Notes: a model not told the origin generated them from the letters alone. A stretch of 64,000 nucleotides of DNA from DAMBHY01 sp032068765 (GCA_032068765.1 DAMBHY010000001.1:1-64000); one strand, 5' to 3'; shown: positions 42,957 to 52,938, numbered from the stretch's first letter. Program-made: numbers and translations.

Positions 42957-44898
42957 CAAAAATAAATTTTCAAATCGTGTTTTTGTTATTTCAGGGATTG
43001 TGGTAACTATTGTGCTTATTTATATAGCTCAATTGTTCAATATTCAAATTCTTAGTCCTAAGTATCAAAAGTATGCGGAGAGTAATGCTTTTCTAAAGAA
43101 ATCTATTTATCCATCACGTGGATTGATATACGACAGAAAGGGGAAACTTCTCGTTTTCAATGATCCTACTTATGATATCATGATGGTAAAAAATGAGATG
43201 CAAGGATTTGACACGCTCGATTTTTGCCGCACTATAAGTATTTCTAAAGAAGAGTTTCTTTTACTGGAAGAAAATATGAAAGACCGACGCAAAAACCCCG
43301 GTTATTCAAAATATACACCTCAAATTTTTCTAACCAAAATTGATTCTATTCAATACAATCTGCTGCAAGAAAAACTATACAAATTCCCGGGAATATATAT
43401 TCAAGACCGTTCTCAACGAAAATATAACTATCCTAACATGGGACTAATTTTAGGATACGTTGCCGAAATTGATAAAAATAAACTTGACAAAGACCCTTAT
43501 TATGTCACTGGAGATTATGTTGGGAAATCCGGCATCGAGTTGTCGCATGAAGAAGATTTAAGAGGAGAAAAAGGGGAAGAAATTATGCTTCGCGATGCTC
43601 GCGGTAAGGTTCAGGGTAGATACAAGAATGGAAGCATGGATAAAACTCCCGTGGCAGGAAGAGATTTGCGACTTGCAATAGATATAGAACTACAAGCATT
43701 TGGAGAATATTTGATGCAGAATAAAATAGGTTCAATTGTAATGATTGAACCAAAGACCGGAGAAATTCTATGTATGGTTGCATCACCCGCCTATGACCCT
43801 TCTTTACTTACCGGAAAAGATTTTAGTGCCAACTACAAGATGTTATTGGATGACCCTTATAAACCTCTTATTAATAGAGCAATTGCTGGTGTTTATCCTC
43901 CGGGTTCGACGTTCAAACCTTCACAAGGAGCCATTTTTCTTCAGGAAGGAATTATTCAGCCACTTACTAGTTTCCCTTGTCATCATGGTTATCCTCCTTT
44001 AAGAGGAAGACCGAGATGCCACTGGCATCCCTCACCACTTTCTTTAGTTCCGGCATTGGCAACTTCATGTAATTCGTATTTCTGCTATGGATTAAGCGGG
44101 ATGATTGGAAACCGCCAGAAATATGGTTCTAAAAGTGACGCTTTAAATATCTGGAAAAATTATCTAGTAAAGATGGGATTTGGATACAAAACAGGTGTAG
44201 ATTTACCGTCCGAGAAAAGAGGATTCATCCCGAATCCAAAATATTACGATAAGATGTATAATAAAAGATGGAACGCAAACACGATTATTTCTGTTTCCAT
44301 CGGTCAGGGAGAAATATTATCAACACCCTTGCAAATAGCAAATCTTGCTGCTATTGTAGCGAACAGAGGACATTACTACGTACCTCATGTAGTAAGACAA
44401 AGAAGCGGAAAAAGTCTTGACACCTTGTATACAAACAGACACGATACAGGAATAGACGCTCAATATTATAATGTCATTGCCGAAGGAATGGCACAGGCAG
44501 TTTCAAGAGGAACTTGCAAAGAAACCAATCTTGCGCCTTATAGTATAGTTTGCGGCAAAACAGGAACGGCGCAAAACTCACACGGTGAAGACCATTCCCT
44601 TTTTATGGGATTCGCACCAAAAGACAATCCTCAAATTGCAATTGCTGTAATTATAGAAAATGGAGGAATGGGTGCAAGAAATGCTGTTCCTATCGCCAGA
44701 ATGATGTTTAAGAAATATCTTAAAATACCATTTTCGGAAGGGGAAAAACGTTGGGCAAACGCACTCTCAAGAAGAGTTATACTACCTCGCGTTTATAGGA
44801 AAAACACACCTGCATTTACTACAATGAAACCAGAATTAAAGCCGAGTGCAGAGGAAAACAAAACGGACTCACTGCGAAGTACAAAAACTGAAGAATAA
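42943..44898 (+). CDS. mrdA: penicillin-binding protein 2 (elongasome transpeptidase)
   Basis: 651 residues, starting at a GTG that overlaps mreD by 14 bases. One membrane anchor (about 12-32), the PBP dimerisation domain, then the transpeptidase: STFK with Ser322 and Lys325, SCN at 375-377, KTG at 539-541. Cross-links lateral-wall peptidoglycan with RodA. The Lys-rich tail (EENKTDSLRS) is unremarkable. The stop overlaps the rodA ATG (TAATG). Confidence 0.95.
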   Translation: METYNKNKFSNRVFVISGIVVTIVLIYIAQLFNIQILSPKYQKYAESNAFLKKSIYPSRGLIYDRKGKLLVFNDPTYDIMMVKNEMQGFDTLDFCRTISISKEEFLLLEENMKDRRKNPGYSKYTPQIFLTKIDSIQYNLLQEKLYKFPGIYIQDRSQRKYNYPNMGLILGYVAEIDKNKLDKDPYYVTGDYVGKSGIELSHEEDLRGEKGEEIMLRDARGKVQGRYKNGSMDKTPVAGRDLRLAIDIELQAFGEYLMQNKIGSIVMIEPKTGEILCMVASPAYDPSLLTGKDFSANYKMLLDDPYKPLINRAIAGVYPPGSTFKPSQGAIFLQEGIIQPLTSFPCHHGYPPLRGRPRCHWHPSPLSLVPALATSCNSYFCYGLSGMIGNRQKYGSKSDALNIWKNYLVKMGFGYKTGVDLPSEKRGFIPNPKYYDKMYNKRWNANTIISVSIGQGEILSTPLQIANLAAIVANRGHYYVPHVVRQRSGKSLDTLYTNRHDTGIDAQYYNVIAEGMAQAVSRGTCKETNLAPYSIVCGKTGTAQNSHGEDHSLFMGFAPKDNPQIAIAVIIENGGMGARNAVPIARMMFKKYLKIPFSEGEKRWANALSRRVILPRVYRKNTPAFTTMKPELKPSAEENKTDSLRSTKTEE

Positions 44899-46352
44899 TG
44901 CAAGGAAATTCAGAATCAAATAAGGCAGGTAAAATTGATTGGACTGTCGTCATAATGTATCTCATTTTGATAATAACGGGATGGATTACTGTATATGCGG
45001 CAAGCTATGACTTTGAAAATGCCGTCAGCATTTTTGATATATCTGGTAGAGCGGGTATGCAGTTGATTTGGATTGGAACCTCCATTGTAATTGCCTCCAC
45101 CATTCTGCTTATCGAATCAGGATATTTTCATACTTATGCGCAACTATTATATTTGATAGGAATCGGACTTCTTGTAATAACTTTAATATTTGCTAAGGAT
45201 ATAAAAGGTTCCCAATCCTGGCTTGTAATGGGTCCTATACGGCTGCAGCCGGCAGAGTTTATGAAGTTTATCATTGCATTGATGCTTGCAAGAACATTTG
45301 ACATGTACAACTTCAGTATTCTGAAGCGAAGAAACTTCTTCTTAGCTCTTGCAGTTATTTTTATACCGACAATATTAGTAATTTTTCAAAAAGAAACGGG
45401 AACTGCACTCGTTTATATGAGTTTCTTTTTGGTTCTTTATCGTGAAGGATTACCCGGAGGAATTTTGGCAGTAGGTTTAGCGTTTATTTTATACTTCATT
45501 TTGGGGTTAAAATTCCCTGATGTTAGAATGGGATTTCTTTCTCAGGGTGAATTTATAAGTATCACCTTGTCACTAGTTTTTGCGATTAGTCTGATATGGA
45601 GTTATGTAAAACGCAAAAGAGCAATGATTATACTTTTATCCTTATTTGCTGTGCCTTATACAATTGGAATCATTCTTCATGTTTTCAAAATTTACTCCAA
45701 CTGGGGATTGATTGCAATCATATCTCTAATCTTAACAACCCTTTTCCTCACATATTTAGCTTTATTTTATCGAAAAACTATATTTTTCTATGTACTTACT
45801 TTTATAGTCGCTTCGTTTGGATTTATCAAATCGGTGGATTATGTCTTTAACGATGTCATTCAGCCACACCAGCAAAAGCGTATCCAAGTGATCCTAGGGA
45901 TAGAAGAAGACAGTCATGGAGCGGGTTATCACGTTGGACAATCAAAGATTGCTATCGGTTCAGGTGGTTTGACAGGAAAAGGTTTTCTGAACGGTACTCA
46001 AACCAAACTTAAATACGTACCCGAACAGGACACCGACTTTATATTCTGTACAATTGGCGAAGAATTAGGTTTTGTGGGTTCATCCCTCATTCTTCTTTTT
46101 TATATGATATTCATTTTGCGGCTGATATATTTGGCTGAAAAACAGCCGACCATTTTCGCACGGGTTTACGGATATGGATTGGTGAGCGTTTTGACGTTCC
46201 ACCTGATGGTAAATATCGGGATGGTTATCGGAATAATGCCTGTAATAGGTATCCCACTTCCTTTCTTCAGCTACGGAGGTTCTTCTCTGTGGGGTTTTAC
46301 GATTATGCTTTTTATATTTCTGCGTCTTGACCGCAATCGCAAACGGATATAA
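44898..46352 (+). CDS. rodA: SEDS peptidoglycan polymerase RodA
   Basis: 484 residues, longer than the typical 370-430 because of an extra hydrophobic stretch around 215-310. SEDS motifs: QSWLVMGPIRLQPAEFMKF (about 109-127), FQKETGTALVYMSFF, QQKRIQVILGIEEDSHGAGYHVGQSKIAIGSGG, EQDTDFIFCTIGEELGFVG and IGIPLPFFSYGGSS. Polymerises lipid II with PBP2. Last gene of the mre operon. Confidence 0.95.
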   Translation: MQGNSESNKAGKIDWTVVIMYLILIITGWITVYAASYDFENAVSIFDISGRAGMQLIWIGTSIVIASTILLIESGYFHTYAQLLYLIGIGLLVITLIFAKDIKGSQSWLVMGPIRLQPAEFMKFIIALMLARTFDMYNFSILKRRNFFLALAVIFIPTILVIFQKETGTALVYMSFFLVLYREGLPGGILAVGLAFILYFILGLKFPDVRMGFLSQGEFISITLSLVFAISLIWSYVKRKRAMIILLSLFAVPYTIGIILHVFKIYSNWGLIAIISLILTTLFLTYLALFYRKTIFFYVLTFIVASFGFIKSVDYVFNDVIQPHQQKRIQVILGIEEDSHGAGYHVGQSKIAIGSGGLTGKGFLNGTQTKLKYVPEQDTDFIFCTIGEELGFVGSSLILLFYMIFILRLIYLAEKQPTIFARVYGYGLVSVLTFHLMVNIGMVIGIMPVIGIPLPFFSYGGSSLWGFTIMLFIFLRLDRNRKRI

Positions 46353-46386
46353 AAAACGTATTGCAATTATCACAATCGCAATACGT
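46351..46386 (-). terminator. minus-oriented terminator at the rodA 3' end
   Basis: ACGTATTGC (46356-46364) pairs with GCAATACGT (46378-46386). Six T follow on the minus strand only, although both flanking genes are on the plus strand, so it would stop antisense transcripts entering the mre operon. Confidence 0.55.
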
Positions 46387-46517
46387 CGAAATCAATTAGA
46401 ACCCAATTTTATTGATTATTCAATAACTTAACTTTGCGTTACAATGCTATGACATTATGAACGAATTATGGTTTAATCGCGTTCTATCTGTATTACAAAT
46501 TATTCATTTATTTACTT

Positions 46518-47312
46518 ATGGAAAATAGAAAAACGGCTCTGATTACGGGAGCTTCACGTGGAATTGGGTTGGAGTTAGCTGCAATATTTGCTAAAAATGG
46601 CAACGATTTAGTACTTGTAGCCCGCAGCGAAAAAGATTTGAAAGTTTTAAAACGGGTGTATGAAGAACATACAGGAGTGAATGTTGAAATCATCGTGAAA
46701 GATTTGACACAGAAAAATGCGGCAAAAGAAGTTTATGATGAAGTAAACAGAAAAAATATCCAGATAGATTATCTAGTCAACAATGCCGGATTCGGAGATT
46801 TTGCTCCTTTCGTAGATTCGGAATGGGATAAAATTTATAATATGATAGAGTTAAATATGGCTGCGCTCACACAATTTTGTCATTTGTATATCAATCAGTG
46901 GAGAGACAAAAAAATTAAAGGTAAAATATTGAATGTGGCATCTACAGCTGCATTTCAGCCTGGACCATTGATGGCTGTATATTTTGCCACAAAATCTTAT
47001 GTATTGCATCTTTCCGAAGCGCTTAATTTTGAGGTAAAAGAAAACAACATTTCCGTTACCGTACTTTGTCCCGGCCCTACCGAAACAAATTTCGGTAAAA
47101 TATCTAACATGAACGCAAGTGATGTTATGAAAAACGTAAGAATTGCATCTGCCAAAGATGTGGCAGAAACGGGATATGACGCATTAATGAAAAATAAATC
47201 TTTAGTGATCGAAGGTGTTTTGAACCGATTGGTAGCAAGTTCTATAGGTTTTCTTCCGCGAGATTTGGTGACATATCTTTCAGGAAAAATTATGCGACAA
47301 TCAGGCAAATAA
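46518..47312 (+). CDS. short-chain dehydrogenase/reductase
   Basis: 264 residues, classical SDR. NAD(P) motif TGASRGIGLELA (11-22), NNAGFGDF, catalytic Ser in NVASTAAF and YxxxK in YFATKSYVLHL; ends near SGK without a clear membrane anchor. The RxxD-type loop VARSEKDLK favours NADP. Substrate unknown; relatives are often called DltE/SadH-like. Alone, with a strong terminator. Confidence 0.9.
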   Translation: MENRKTALITGASRGIGLELAAIFAKNGNDLVLVARSEKDLKVLKRVYEEHTGVNVEIIVKDLTQKNAAKEVYDEVNRKNIQIDYLVNNAGFGDFAPFVDSEWDKIYNMIELNMAALTQFCHLYINQWRDKKIKGKILNVASTAAFQPGPLMAVYFATKSYVLHLSEALNFEVKENNISVTVLCPGPTETNFGKISNMNASDVMKNVRIASAKDVAETGYDALMKNKSLVIEGVLNRLVASSIGFLPRDLVTYLSGKIMRQSGK

Positions 47313-47339
47313 TATTTGTTTAAAACAAATCCTATATAA

Positions 47340-47373
47340 ACGGTATTCACCAAAAAGTGAGTACCATTTTTTT
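47340..47373 (+). terminator. intrinsic terminator of the SDR gene
   Basis: GGTATTCAC (47342-47350) pairs with GTGAGTACC (47357-47365) with one mismatch-tolerant wobble, then seven T. Confidence 0.75.
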
Positions 47374-47396
47374 ATATTCAATTTTGCAAAATATTG

Positions 47397-47404
47397 TAAC
47401 TTTG
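47397..47404 (+). promoter_or_regulatory. -7 box of mtgA
   Basis: TAACTTTG, 24 bases before the ATG at 47429; the in-frame TTG at 47414 would be too close to the transcription start. Confidence 0.5.
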
Positions 47405-47428
47405 CACTAAATATTGATTGAGACAACT

Positions 47429-48100
47429 ATGCGGCTCGTTTCCAGAATTGTAAAGAAAGTAATTCTCTGGTTTTTCATTTTATCCATCGGCGGAGTTATT
47501 CTCTATCGTTTTGCGCCGGTATATTTCACCCCGTTAATGATTATACGTTCGGTGCAAGCCGTGATTGTTGGCGAATCACCCAAAATAAAACACAAATGGG
47601 TATCTTACGATAATATTTCCACTTCAATGAAACGCGCAGTTATCGCATCAGAAGACCAACGCTTTGTTACCCACAACGGATTCGATACTGTGGAAATTAA
47701 TAAAGCGCTTGAGGAAAACAAAAATCGCAAAAAAGCAAGAGGTGCCAGCACAATATCCCAACAAACCGCAAAAAATGTTTTTCTATGGCCGCAATCTTCT
47801 TGGGTCAGAAAAGGATTCGAGGTGTATTTTACTTTCCTCATAGAATTGATTTGGTCGAAAGAACGCATTCTGGAAGTTTATTTGAATTCCATTGAAATGG
47901 GAAAAGGCATTTATGGAGCAGAAGCCGTGGCGCATGCAAATTTTAATACCACCGCCAGTGAACTTTCCAAATCACAAGCTGCTACAATTGCCGCTACCCT
48001 ACCCAACCCTATACGTTTTGATTCAGCTAATCCATCCCGATACATAAATCGCCGCAAAAGTCAGATTATGAAGCAAATGTCCTACGTACAACTTCCATAA
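47429..48100 (+). CDS. mtgA: monofunctional peptidoglycan transglycosylase
   Basis: 223 residues from MRLVSRIVKK. One N-terminal membrane anchor (about 11-30), then glycosyltransferase family 51: catalytic Glu in ASEDQRFVTHNGFD, RGASTISQQTAKNVFLWP, and SKERILEVYLNSIEMGKGIYGAEA. Polymerises glycan strands without transpeptidase activity. Functionally fits the preceding mre block though on its own promoter. Confidence 0.95.
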   Translation: MRLVSRIVKKVILWFFILSIGGVILYRFAPVYFTPLMIIRSVQAVIVGESPKIKHKWVSYDNISTSMKRAVIASEDQRFVTHNGFDTVEINKALEENKNRKKARGASTISQQTAKNVFLWPQSSWVRKGFEVYFTFLIELIWSKERILEVYLNSIEMGKGIYGAEAVAHANFNTTASELSKSQAATIAATLPNPIRFDSANPSRYINRRKSQIMKQMSYVQLP

Positions 48101-48244
48101 GAACATATAATAGAAACCAAGTTTAATTAAAATATACGATATTTCCAAGGTAGGAAATTTAATTCTTAATATAGAACATTCATTTTTGGATAAAATAAAT
48201 TTATTATTTCATATGTGATATTTGTATTATATATATTTTATAAT

Positions 48245-48282
48245 ATGAAAATAGCCCGTATTATTAACAAATAATACGGGCT
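48245..48282 (-). terminator. intrinsic terminator of the porin gene
   Basis: A perfect 13-bp stem (48253-48265 with 48270-48282), loop AACA, then ATTTT on the minus strand. Confidence 0.7.
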
Positions 48283-48306
48283 GTCTAATTTAAAGAGAAA
48301 ATGGAA

Positions 48307-49302
48307 TCAGAACATATAAACTAACTCAATTGTAAATTTGCTTTTGTCCATCTCTTCATATTTTTGCAAGAAATCTAATGACTGATTTATTTCGTAAATC
48401 TCGTAATCAAGTCTTAATATCGAATTAAAATATTTTTTGCCAATACCAAAGCCCAATCCCATGGTATAGCGATTGACGTCCAGCGTATCATCATTTTTAT
48501 ATTGGTCGATAAAATCGTAACGCAATGCAGGAATAACGCTGTTGAACAAATAGTTTTCATTCTTGATTTTGAAAGCATAAGCTCCCTGCAAATATCCTGA
48601 AAACAAATCTTTGTGATTGATTTTATCGTCACGCTTCATCACTTCCGTTTCCACCTTCCAGTTGGATGCTTCGTATCGTAAATCTGCTCCATACAACAAA
48701 TAATGCGCTTGTTCATTCAAAGGATAATCGTATATTTTGAATGTTGAACGCAAGCCTTTCATGCTTCCCAGACTAAGGCGGGCAGAGTAAGAAAATTGGT
48801 CAGTCCATTGAGGGTCGTTGGTCACGTTTCCATTAAAAATACCGAAATCCAACGCGACCGGAATCTGAACAGGCAATTCATAAGTTGCCAACAAACCTAT
48901 ATCTCGTGTTCCCGCATAATATTTAGCAAGAAAAGTACGATTGGCGAACATCATTGTACCAGGATTGGTTGTGTAAGAGTTGAATATAGGTACACTTGTT
49001 TGTCCGAGCGTGAAGGAAAGGGATTCATAAGGGTGTATTGTTCCACTCAAATCGAGAACCTGAAATTTCCCTTCGTTGCTCAACTCCACTTGCGCGCGAT
49101 AATCCATCTTAGGTGTGATTTTTCCTTTCAAACCCAAACGTGAATTGCGCACATCAAAACGATATTTTTCGGTGGAAGGAGTGTATTCAAATTTATTTTT
49201 CAGAGTTCCATCGTATGTAAAACTCGGATAATTATCTTGTGCACAAACAAAACTTCCGACATAAAGCAATAGTATCGTAGATAATAATTTAATTATTTTC
49301 AT
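48307..49302 (-). CDS. OprP/OprO-type porin
   Basis: 331 residues. Signal peptide 1-21 (ends SFVCAQ), alternating hydrophobic beta-strands and a C-terminal aromatic (ELVYMF) typical of outer-membrane barrels. Strands such as RNSRLGLKGKITPKMDYRAQ and SLSFTLGQTSVPIF fit the phosphate-selective porin O/P family; anion selectivity is not established here. Six bases after ogt, so co-transcribed from the DUF4199 operon. Confidence 0.82.
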   Translation of the reverse strand: MKIIKLLSTILLLYVGSFVCAQDNYPSFTYDGTLKNKFEYTPSTEKYRFDVRNSRLGLKGKITPKMDYRAQVELSNEGKFQVLDLSGTIHPYESLSFTLGQTSVPIFNSYTTNPGTMMFANRTFLAKYYAGTRDIGLLATYELPVQIPVALDFGIFNGNVTNDPQWTDQFSYSARLSLGSMKGLRSTFKIYDYPLNEQAHYLLYGADLRYEASNWKVETEVMKRDDKINHKDLFSGYLQGAYAFKIKNENYLFNSVIPALRYDFIDQYKNDDTLDVNRYTMGLGFGIGKKYFNSILRLDYEIYEINQSLDFLQKYEEMDKSKFTIELVYMF

Positions 49303-49308
49303 AAAAAA

Positions 49309-49866
49309 TCAAAGTGTATAGTCTTTTCTCTTCTCTAATTGCAGAATTTCTCGTTTTTTCTCCAATCCCCAAAAGTAACCACCTAATGTTCCGTTGCGTC
49401 TTAGAACACGATGGCACGGAACAAGATAAGTAATAGGATTGCAGCCTACAGCTGTACCTATGGCACGAGTGCCCTTGGGTTTTCCAACAATTTCTGCAAT
49501 ATCACTGTATGAAACAAGTTGTGCCAAAGGAATTTCCAATAATGCTTTCCAAACAGAAATCTGGAATGAGGTTCCGTATAATAAGAGCGGCAAAGTTTTT
49601 ATTTGTTTTGTGTGTACTTCATTTAAAAATTTTGCCGCCAGTTTCTGAAACTCATCTCTCTTATAATTTATTGATGAGGATTTGAATCTTTTGGAAAGTA
49701 TGCTCTCAGCATCTTCAATTTTATCCAATCCAATGTAACATACAGCGCCATTTGCAGATCCGATGACAATAGTACCAAAAGGCGAATCATATTCTGCATA
49801 ATGAATTTTAAACGCCTCACGATTCGAGGATAAATGTTCAATTACACGAAAATTATTCCAATACAT
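49309..49866 (-). CDS. ogt: methylated-DNA-protein-cysteine methyltransferase
   Basis: 185 residues. C-terminal Ogt domain with active-site PCHRV (Cys accepts the alkyl group), VSYSDIAEIVGKPKGTRAIGTAVGCNP, and the substrate-binding NGTLGGYFWGLEKKREIL. N-terminal 80 residues are the ribonuclease-like domain. Repairs O6-methylguanine in a suicide reaction. Nine bases downstream of apbE. Confidence 0.95.
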   Translation of the reverse strand: MYWNNFRVIEHLSSNREAFKIHYAEYDSPFGTIVIGSANGAVCYIGLDKIEDAESILSKRFKSSSINYKRDEFQKLAAKFLNEVHTKQIKTLPLLLYGTSFQISVWKALLEIPLAQLVSYSDIAEIVGKPKGTRAIGTAVGCNPITYLVPCHRVLRRNGTLGGYFWGLEKKREILQLEKRKDYTL

Positions 49867-49875
49867 CCGGCAAAA

Positions 49876-50916
49876 CTATTTCTTGAGTTCTGGATCACCT
49901 TCAACAAAATATTTTTCAAATCCTTTGGAGTATTCTACATCTAATTTCCCGTCGTGTTTACGGTAAATTACGTAATATTCTAGTTCGGGAACTTTCTTCA
50001 CATAATCTCGCGATTTTGCTAAACCTGAAGCCATGAATGCGGTAGCAAACGCATCTGCGGTCATACAATCGTTTGCAAGTATGGTAACGCCCAAAACATC
50101 TTGTTCCGCAGGATAACCTGTGGTGGGGTCGATTGTATGCGCATACTTTTTGCCGTCTTTAACATAATAGTTGCGATAGTTGCCTGAAGTTGCAACACAT
50201 TTGTCACAAATAGACAAAATGGTTTGTAATTCACGATGCATCGCAGTACTGTCGTCAATGGCTTTGTCCACCCCTATCCTCCAGCAGTCACCTTTATCGT
50301 TCTTTCCGCTCATTGCTATTTCGCCGCCAATCTCAATCATGTAGTTTTTGATACCGTGGCGTTTCATCAAATTAGCTATTACGTCGCACGAATATCCTTT
50401 TGCAATCGCGGAAGTATTGATTTGCACACGTGAATCATCTTTTATGATTTTCCCATTTTTGAGTCTGATTTTTTGATAACCGACAAACTGCATCAGACTA
50501 TCAATGGTTTTTGGGGTTACTTTGTCCATATTATTAAAGCCGAACCCCCAGGCATTGACAAGCGGAGAGCAAGTAATATCAAAAATTCCATTCGTAACTT
50601 TAGAAATTTGCTTCGCTTTATTGAAAACTTCTACGAAGAATGAATCCAAAGCAACCGGTTTGTTATTGTTCACATCCGAAATTATGGAATTAGGTTTGAA
50701 TGGATTGAGTGAATGGTCAAACTTCTCAAGTTCCGCCATTATCTCGTCGTAAAGTGATTTATCGTACTGGTATTTGATATGAAAAGTAGTATGGAAAATT
50801 TCGCCATGCTCTTCCCTGAATTCGATTGATTCTGTTTGCTTTTTCGCGTTGTTGTTGCAAGAGAAAAATCCGGCTAATAAAACTACGGATATAAGGAAAT
50901 AAATATTTTTTTTCAT
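49876..50916 (-). CDS. apbE: FAD:protein FMN transferase, lipoprotein
   Basis: 346 residues from MKKNIYFLIS; the longer TTG start adds four. Lipobox-like FFSC at Cys20 anchors it at the membrane. ApbE features: SDVNNNKPVAL, DITCSPLVNAWGFG, AIAKGYSCD, IEIGGEIAMSG, HTIDPTTGYPAEQD and ANDCMTADAFATAFM. Covalently attaches FMN to Thr/Ser of RNF/NQR subunits and other exported flavoproteins. Confidence 0.94.
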   Translation of the reverse strand: MKKNIYFLISVVLLAGFFSCNNNAKKQTESIEFREEHGEIFHTTFHIKYQYDKSLYDEIMAELEKFDHSLNPFKPNSIISDVNNNKPVALDSFFVEVFNKAKQISKVTNGIFDITCSPLVNAWGFGFNNMDKVTPKTIDSLMQFVGYQKIRLKNGKIIKDDSRVQINTSAIAKGYSCDVIANLMKRHGIKNYMIEIGGEIAMSGKNDKGDCWRIGVDKAIDDSTAMHRELQTILSICDKCVATSGNYRNYYVKDGKKYAHTIDPTTGYPAEQDVLGVTILANDCMTADAFATAFMASGLAKSRDYVKKVPELEYYVIYRKHDGKLDVEYSKGFEKYFVEGDPELKK

Positions 50917-50928
50917 CTCTTTTGTCAA

Positions 50929-51879
50929 TTAAAATTCTTCATCCACACGATACACATTTCTTTCTGCAGAGTTGCGTGTAATGAGTTCCCCTAGAAATCC
51001 AGCCAGAAAAAGCATAGTTCCCAGCATCATCATTGTGAGCGCGATAAAGAAGTAAGGTGAATCGGTCACCAAACGGTAAGGCATTCCGTGTGTCATTGCG
51101 TACAACTTGCTTGCGCCTACCACAATCACTGCGATAAAGCCAATAAAGAACATAACACTGCCCCACAAGCCGAAAAAGTGCATCGGTTTTTTACCGAATT
51201 TGTTCAGGAACCAAAGCGTCATCAAATCCAAATAACCGTTCACAAAACGGCGTGCACCAAATTTGCTTTTGCCATATTTACGTGCCTGATGCTGCACCAC
51301 TTTTTCGCCAATTTTCCCATAACCTGCATTCTTGGCTAAAGCAGGAATATAGCGGTGCATGTCATTAAACACCTCTATGCTTTTCACCACAGGACGGCGG
51401 TATGCTTTCAGTCCGCAGTTCATGTCGTGAAGTTTCACGCCAGTAATTTTGCGAGCAGTGGCGTTGTATAGTTTGGAAGGAAGGTTCTTAGTAAGTTTTG
51501 CGTCGTAGCGTTTCTTTTTCCAACCAGAAACCAAATCATAGCCATCCTCTTTTATCATACGGAATAATTCCGGAATTTCGTCTGGACTGTCCTGTAAATC
51601 GGCATCCATCGTAATCACCACATCACCTTTTGCTTTCTGAAAAGCCATGTGCAGAGCAGGTGACTTACCATAATTTCGCTGAAATTTAATGGCATGTATG
51701 TTGTCTGCTTTGCCGTGCAATTCTTTGATTATTGACCATGAACTGTCTGTACTTCCGTCATCCACAAAAAGAATTTCGTAAGTAAATCCGTTTTCATTCA
51801 TCACACGGTCAATCCAATTGTAGAGTTCGCGAAGCGATTCCTCTTCATTGTATAAAGGGACAATTACTGAAATATCCAT
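50929..51879 (-). CDS. family 2 glycosyltransferase (DPM1/ArnC-like)
   Basis: 316 residues. GT-A domain 1-220: VIVPLYNEEESL, FVDDGSTDSSW, MDADLQDSPDEIPEL (DxD), and QRNYGKSPALHMAFQKAKGD. Two C-terminal membrane segments (about 232-258 and 275-300). Such enzymes transfer a sugar to polyprenyl phosphate or lipid A precursors. Fifteen bases after the DUF4199 gene, a pairing common in Bacteroidetes. Confidence 0.93.
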   Translation of the reverse strand: MDISVIVPLYNEEESLRELYNWIDRVMNENGFTYEILFVDDGSTDSSWSIIKELHGKADNIHAIKFQRNYGKSPALHMAFQKAKGDVVITMDADLQDSPDEIPELFRMIKEDGYDLVSGWKKKRYDAKLTKNLPSKLYNATARKITGVKLHDMNCGLKAYRRPVVKSIEVFNDMHRYIPALAKNAGYGKIGEKVVQHQARKYGKSKFGARRFVNGYLDLMTLWFLNKFGKKPMHFFGLWGSVMFFIGFIAVIVVGASKLYAMTHGMPYRLVTDSPYFFIALTMMMLGTMLFLAGFLGELITRNSAERNVYRVDEEF

Positions 51880-51894
51880 ATCTAGAAAAGGGTA

Positions 51895-52428
51895 TTAATT
51901 GTCTTTGTTAGAAAAATTTTTGATATTAAGATATTGAGAAACAGGCACCAAAACCACAGCCATCAAAATTCCCAGCAATATATTCTGCATCATGGTTGTA
52001 AAGCCATATTGGAATGGACTCGGCACTTTTTTCAGACCTTCACGCGCCCAGGGAGTATTTTCCATTTGGATGGATTTCAACTTTTCGTGCATATCAGCCC
52101 ATAAACGGAGTAGAAATTCGGGATCAATCCATTGGGTGTGTATGATTATCATTATCATCTCGAGGAGTGAAGCAAAAAAACACAGCATAATTACAAACTG
52201 CATGCCGTGCCAGAAACTAATTGTACCTTCAACAGTTTCCTGCCTGTATTTTATGAGAAAAAATAAAATAAATAATGGTGTAATAATGCTGAGCAGAGAA
52301 GAAATTACTGCCAGGACCGGAAAGGTTTCAAATCCCATTCTCATTGCATACTTCAACATCCAAAATACACCCAGAATCAGTCCGTACTGCATGGTGTAAG
52401 GAATTATCTTGCTCTTGTCTTCCAACAT
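51895..52428 (-). CDS. DUF4199 membrane protein
   Basis: 177 residues from MLEDKSKIIP; the longer open frame (to 52590) has an unconvincing Cys-rich lead and runs through a -7 box (TACTTTTG, 52452-52459). Four membrane segments: YTMQYGLILGVFWMLKYAM, SLLSIITPLFILFFLI, FVIMLCFFASLLEMIMIIIH and MMQNILLGILMAVVLVP. Family function unknown; commonly sits before a GT2 gene. First gene of the operon through the porin. Confidence 0.85.
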   Translation of the reverse strand: MLEDKSKIIPYTMQYGLILGVFWMLKYAMRMGFETFPVLAVISSLLSIITPLFILFFLIKYRQETVEGTISFWHGMQFVIMLCFFASLLEMIMIIIHTQWIDPEFLLRLWADMHEKLKSIQMENTPWAREGLKKVPSPFQYGFTTMMQNILLGILMAVVLVPVSQYLNIKNFSNKDN

Positions 52429-52451
52429 ACTTTTTTCTTTTATTTTAAATA

Positions 52452-52459
52452 CAAAAGTA
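52452..52459 (-). promoter_or_regulatory. -7 box of the DUF4199 operon
   Basis: TACTTTTG on the minus strand, 23 bases from the ATG; no well-spaced TTG. Confidence 0.45.
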
Positions 52460-52894
52460 GTGAAAAAAATGCGATTAAGCATACAACAAGTTTTTTGCAT
52501 TATCATGCATTTTTCGTGGCAAACACTTAACAATAAACCCCAAACAGAGCGATAGAATAATAGACACTTTAAATCAAAAAAAATTAACACATTATCGAAA
52601 GGAAAGAAAACCTCTCAGGAACAAATATCAGATGTGAACATATTCGCAATGCAGTGTACTCATTTATATCTTTGGAAACAACGCTTTCGGTTCTTTCTAA
52701 AAATTATCTTAAAAAAATTTTAATTCATCATTAAGATTATTATCTCTGTCTTGTTTAATATCTTTGGTTATTTTATATTCAGTTCCTATATAGGTATGTG
52801 TTGCGCTTTTTCCCAATAAAATGGACTTTTATTAAAGAACCATGATCTTTTACACGATTGAAAATTAAGTGCAAATAATATGTATCAATACAAA
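52460..52894. other. intergenic region without a recognised gene
   Basis: AT-rich DNA between the DUF4199 operon and the tmRNA terminator. A lone plus-strand TATCTTTG (52759-52766) has no gene behind it. Nothing else seen. Confidence 0.5.
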
Positions 52895-52938
52895 AAAGAC
52901 TTGCAAAATCAGCATATCGCTGTTTAGCAAGTCTTTTA
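52895..52938 (-). terminator. intrinsic terminator of ssrA
   Basis: AAAAGACTTGC and GCAAGTCTTTT pair around a nested CAGC/GCTG hairpin; T run on the minus strand. Confidence 0.75.
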
